A DNA stretch of 9,242 bases from assembly GCA_031256125.1 (NCBI GenBank), contig JAIRRE010000323.1, positions 1 through 9,242 of the forward strand, given 5' to 3'. Made by a program: the position numbers and the translations under genes. The notes below the pieces were generated by a model that did no database searches, was not told the DNA's origin, and worked only from the letters and a program-made list of their open reading frames with translations. This document shows positions 6,948-9,242 of this stretch, one piece after another; position 1 is the stretch's first letter; the number at the start of each line of letters is the position of its first letter. Source of the stretch: Burkholderiaceae bacterium. Its GTDB lineage: Bacteria > Pseudomonadota > Gammaproteobacteria > Burkholderiales > Burkholderiaceae_C.

Positions 6948-7616
6948 ATGGCAGTGCAACAAGCCGGCGGTCACGCCAAAGTAGAAACCAGCAACTTTCT
7001 AATGATTGTGCTGATCTTGATCACCGTGGCTTTCGGTGGTCTGGTTGAAATTGTGCCGCTCTTCTTCCAGAAGTCGACGACCGAACCGATCGAAGGCCTC
7101 AAGCCTTATACCGCGCTGCAATTGGCTGGGCGCGCCATCTATATCCGCGAAGGGTGCTATCTGTGCCACTCGCAGATGATTCGCCCGTTCCGCGCGGAGG
7201 CGTTGCGTTACGGCCATTATTCTGTGGCCGGCGAGTTCGTCTATGACCACCCGTTCCAGTGGGGTAGCAAGCGTAACGGCCCCGATTTGGCTCGCGTGGG
7301 TGGCCGCTACAGCGATGAATGGCATCGTGTGCACCTGCACAATCCGCGCGACGTGGTGCCCGAATCGACCATGCCCGCCTTCCCGTGGCTGGAAAAGATC
7401 AAACTCGATGAGCCGCACACCTTTACTTTGGCAGAGGGTTTTCAGGTGGTCAATACAGGCAATATCCAGGCGCACATGAAAGGTATGCGTACCTTGGGCG
7501 TGCCTTATACCGATGATGATATTGCCAATGCACCGGACCAGCTCAAGGGTAAAACCGAATTGGATGCGTTGATTGCCTACCTGCAAAGTTTAGGCATTTA
7601 CGGCCCGAAAGATTAA
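6948..7616 (+). CDS. ccoO: cbb3 cytochrome c oxidase subunit II, mono-heme cytochrome c
   Basis: CcoO is a membrane-anchored c-type cytochrome that passes electrons to CcoN. It is 222 aa with one N-terminal helix (~17-39) that keeps it in the inner membrane, and the heme domain in the periplasm. The heme site is CYLCH (Cys70, Cys73, His74) followed by SQMIRPFR; the other axial ligand is probably Met142 in [10 protein letters not shown], a conserved CcoO motif. The [17 protein letters not shown] block is also typical. The frame is open upstream into ccoN, but the ATG at 6948 is chosen because AAGGAG (6934-6939) precedes it and the family begins here. Third-party interruptions are absent; ccoQ follows after 28 nt. 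Confidence 0.98.
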   Translation: MAVQQAGGHAKVETSNFLMIVLILITVAFGGLVEIVPLFFQKSTTEPIEGLKPYTALQLAGRAIYIREGCYLCHSQMIRPFRAEALRYGHYSVAGEFVYDHPFQWGSKRNGPDLARVGGRYSDEWHRVHLHNPRDVVPESTMPAFPWLEKIKLDEPHTFTLAEGFQVVNTGNIQAHMKGMRTLGVPYTDDDIANAPDQLKGKTELDALIAYLQSLGIYGPKD

Positions 7617-7644
7617 TCAACGCTGGAGATAAGGTGGATATATC

Positions 7645-7785
7645 ATGGACACCATTAACCTTTTGCGTGTCATTACGACTGTGGCGTCATTCGTGATGTT
7701 CATCGTGATTGCCGTCTGGGCGTGGTCTGCGCGCAACCGCGAGCGCTTCGATGAAGCTGCCCAGTTGCCTTTCGAGCAGGAGTGA
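7645..7785 (+). CDS. ccoQ: cbb3 oxidase small subunit IV
   Basis: A 46 aa protein starting MDTINLLRVITTVAS, with one membrane helix (~9-28), followed by a charged cytoplasmic stretch, SARNRERFDEAAQLPFEQE. This short-helix-plus-R-x-R-F-D-E-A-A layout ending in PF is typical of CcoQ, which stabilises association of CcoP with the CcoNO core. AAGGTGG (7631-7637) is a good ribosome site. It sits between ccoO and ccoP, its standard position. Identity rests on layout, motif and place; sequences of CcoQ vary. Confidence 0.92.
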   Translation: MDTINLLRVITTVASFVMFIVIAVWAWSARNRERFDEAAQLPFEQE

Positions 7786-7869
7786 CGCGCGGACAGCATC
7801 TGTCAGCGCATCGTCATCGGGTTCCATCCGTTCCGCCATATCACACATTAGTTTGGCAAGGAAACCAAA
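7786..7869 (+). other. 84 nt spacer between ccoQ and ccoP with a small hairpin
   Basis: This is the largest gap inside ccoNOQP (others are 20 and 28 nt). It holds GACAG-CAT-CTGTC (7792-7804), a perfect 5-bp inverted repeat with a 3 nt loop, and then AAGGA (7858-7862) as the ccoP ribosome site. No start codon with a good site, and no U-tract after the hairpin, is seen; it is not a terminator. It may affect relative levels of CcoP by RNA processing, but this is inference. Confidence 0.5.
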
Positions 7870-8886
7870 ATGAGCGACTTTAAAAGCAGCTTCTGGGCAT
7901 TCTTTATCGGGGCCATCGTCCTGTTGGGGGTTATCTTCAACCTGTGGATGCTGATCGCCAACGGCAAAGTCAGGGCGGTGTCCCAAGACAACACCACGGG
8001 GCACATCTGGGACGAGGATCTGCGCGAGTTCAATAACCCGCTGCCGCGCTGGTGGGTTGGCCTGTTCGTTTTCATGTGCCTGTTCGGGCTGATTTACTTC
8101 GCCCTGTACCCCGGTTTGGGCTTCTACCCAGGCGCTTTGGGCTGGACTTCGCACAAGCAGTTCCGCGAAGAGATGCAGCAAGGCAACCAGGAAATGGCCC
8201 CGGTCTATGCCGCTTTCGCGGGCAAGACTACCGAGCAATTGGCGCAGGATCCGCAGGCCATGAAGATTGGTGACAGCTTGTTTATGAACAACTGTGCCCA
8301 GTGCCATAGCTCGGACGCCAAAGGCTCGGCGGTGGGGGGCTTCCCCGATCTGACGGCTAAAAGCTGGATCTGGGGTGGCACGCCGCAGGCCATTCATGAC
8401 ACCATCGTCAATGGGCGCACTCCGGTAATGCCGCCGCAGGGGACTGTGCTTGGCACGCCGGACGACGTAAAGAACGTCGCCAACTACGTGCTCGGCCTTG
8501 CTGGTCAGCCTAACGACGCGGTGCGCGCCGCGCAGGGCGAGGCCAAGTTCAAGACCGTTTGCGCCGCCTGCCACGGAGCCGATGGCAAGGGTAACCCGCT
8601 GCTGGGTGCGCCCAATCTGGCCAAGGGCGCCAAGTGGTATATGCGGCAGCCCACCCTGGATGGCATCACAGCTCAGATTAATGGGGGCAATGGTAATGAC
8701 CACGGCATCGTCCGGTTTATGCCGGCATGGGGTAACAAGTTCACGCCCGCGCAGATTGATATCCTGACCGCCTATGTCTGGGGCAAGGGTGGCGGAGTGG
8801 AACCCGCCGCCGCGACACCGGTCCCTGTGGCTGCGGATGGTGCCAGCGCTGCCGCGCCTGCGGTTAGTGATGCCGCCAGCCAGTAA
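7870..8886 (+). CDS. ccoP: cbb3 cytochrome c oxidase subunit III, di-heme cytochrome c
   Basis: CcoP is the electron entry subunit, with two c-type hemes. The 338 aa protein has two N-terminal helices (~8-30 and ~60-82), joined by a loop with the GHIWDEDLREFNNPLPRWW block typical of CcoP, then two cytochrome c domains in the periplasm. Heme 1: CAQCH (Cys142, Cys145, His146), probable Met187 ligand in PVMPPQG. Heme 2: CAACH (Cys231, Cys234, His235), probable Met284 in RFMPAWG. The last ~30 residues are an Ala/Pro/Val-rich tail (from ~EPAAATPVPVAADG) of low complexity with no known job; family members often end earlier. Start chosen for AAGGA at 7858-7862 and the MSDF-type opening. It ends the operon; a terminator follows at 8967-9000. 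Confidence 0.98.
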   Translation: MSDFKSSFWAFFIGAIVLLGVIFNLWMLIANGKVRAVSQDNTTGHIWDEDLREFNNPLPRWWVGLFVFMCLFGLIYFALYPGLGFYPGALGWTSHKQFREEMQQGNQEMAPVYAAFAGKTTEQLAQDPQAMKIGDSLFMNNCAQCHSSDAKGSAVGGFPDLTAKSWIWGGTPQAIHDTIVNGRTPVMPPQGTVLGTPDDVKNVANYVLGLAGQPNDAVRAAQGEAKFKTVCAACHGADGKGNPLLGAPNLAKGAKWYMRQPTLDGITAQINGGNGNDHGIVRFMPAWGNKFTPAQIDILTAYVWGKGGGVEPAAATPVPVAADGASAAAPAVSDAASQ

Positions 8887-8890
8887 GCTC

Positions 8891-8934
8891 GACGCGGTAA
8901 CAAGCAAGCGGTAACCCCGGACGCGGCTGACAAG
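8891..8934 (+). repeat. Imperfect 29-bp-spaced direct repeat after ccoP
   Basis: GACGCGG occurs at 8891-8897 and 8920-8926, each followed within 2-3 nt by ACAAG. GCGGTAAC also occurs at 8894-8901 and 8908-8915. The repeats lie in the untranslated 3' end of the cco transcript. Could be chance in GC-rich DNA. Confidence 0.4.
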
Positions 8935-8948
8935 TTAGGTGCGGGGGA

Positions 8949-8965
8949 TGTGTTTTAGCAACACA
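8949..8965 (+). other. Small hairpin upstream of the cco terminator
   Basis: TGTGTT (8949-8954) and AACACA (8960-8965) form a perfect 6-bp stem with a 5 nt loop (TTAGC), ending 1 nt before the terminator stem. It is probably part of the mRNA 3' end and may block exonucleases. Function inferred only. Confidence 0.6.
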
Positions 8966-8966
8966 G

Positions 8967-9000
8967 TAAGGGTGGCCTTTTGTGCCGCCCTTATTTTTTT
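8967..9000 (+). terminator. Intrinsic terminator of ccoNOQP
   Basis: The stem TAAGGGTGGC (8967-8976) pairs with GCCGCCCTTA (8984-8993) in 10 pairs, one a G-U, with a 7 nt loop (CTTTTGT). Seven T residues follow at 8994-9000. It stands 80 nt after the ccoP stop on the same strand. This is a textbook rho-independent terminator. Confidence 0.92.
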
Positions 9001-9218
9001 ACTACCTTTGTTTTATACCGGCGCTTTTTCGGTTCGGGGTTGCCGCAGGCGGTTGTCAAGACAAATCCGCGTTGTTTGCGCGGGGATGGAGGGAACGGCT
9101 GTCTGTCTCATGCCTGTGCTGCTATAGTGCCGCTCCGCTCGCGCTTGTTTTTGGGTCGCGGCGCGTGGCATTTACCTTTACCCATCCCCGCTGTTTTTGC
9201 TATGTTGGATCGAAACTC
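9001..9218. other. Non-coding stretch downstream of the cco terminator
   Basis: No ORF here has a ribosome site or recognisable product. A dyad TTGTC-AA-GACAA (9053-9064) lies inside GCGG/CCGC (9049-9052, 9067-9070, two-base bulge), and a second stem CCGCG/CGCGG (9067-9071, 9079-9083) shares bases with it. A -10-like TATAGT (9123-9128) is present without a good -35. This probably holds the promoter and leader of the next gene. Confidence 0.4.
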
Positions 9219-9242
9219 GTGACCACTCCCGTCTCGGACCAG
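9219..9242 (+). CDS. Possible start of the next gene (truncated at window end)
   Basis: A GTG at 9219 opens a frame of eight codons (MTTPVSDQ if translated as Met) that runs off the end. It overlaps the stop of a short upstream frame (TGA within GTGA). No strong ribosome site is seen; GGAT at 9207-9210 is the closest. In many betaproteobacteria ccoG follows ccoP, so ccoG is a fair guess from position only; eight codons cannot identify it. Confidence 0.3.

Noticed and set aside
7687..8907. 406 aa open frame on the minus strand
   Set aside because: It overlaps ccoQ and ccoP, which are clearly real; sequence looks like an antisense artefact.
8939..9222. Short plus-strand frames after ccoP
   Set aside because: They run through the terminator stem or low-complexity DNA, with no good start site and no recognisable product.

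Overview
This window looks like chromosomal DNA from a GC-rich betaproteobacterium. The phylum call rests on the CcoN, CcoO and CcoP sequences, on the order ccoI-ccoS-ccoNOQP, and on the type of CcoI protein. A Nitrosomonadales or Gallionellaceae-like host is only a guess. No mobile element, CRISPR array, tRNA or rRNA was seen. Coding density is high.

Left part (1-2193, plus strand): the 3' end of an F1 ATP synthase gamma gene (atpG) is followed after 3 nt by an epsilon gene (atpC). No beta gene lies between them, which is unusual. Next come lgt (prolipoprotein diacylglyceryl transferase) and a two-helix membrane protein with a long coiled coil that resembles the LapA domain family. Position 2194-2246 is a short convergent gap without a convincing terminator.

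Middle (2247-2808): a universal stress protein gene (uspA family) runs on the minus strand, divergent from the oxidase cluster. The shared intergenic region holds an FNR/Anr-type box (TTGAT-N4-GTCAA). Its spacing to a -10-like hexamer fits the uspA direction.

Right part (2809-8886, plus strand): a complete cbb3 cytochrome oxidase locus. It has ccoI (copper P1B-ATPase), ccoS (46 aa maturation protein), then ccoN, ccoO, ccoQ (46 aa) and ccoP. The two tiny genes ccoS and ccoQ were read directly from the sequence. A perfect FNR box, TTGAT-ATAG-ATCAA, sits on the ccoS stop codon and should drive ccoNOQP under low oxygen. CcoI and CcoS supply copper and support maturation; CcoN is the catalytic heme-copper subunit, CcoO and CcoP carry electrons through c-type hemes, and CcoQ is the small stabilising subunit.

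End (8887-9242): a 356 nt stretch with no confident gene. It holds a small hairpin, a strong intrinsic terminator closing the cco operon, a pair of possible competing hairpins, and perhaps the first codons of another gene starting at a GTG at 9219 (ccoG would be the usual neighbour, but this cannot be shown here).

I see no clearly new system. The points most worth a second look are the gamma-epsilon junction lacking beta, the FNR site built into the ccoS stop codon, the FNR site that appears to control uspA, and a perfect hairpin in the last codons of ccoI.
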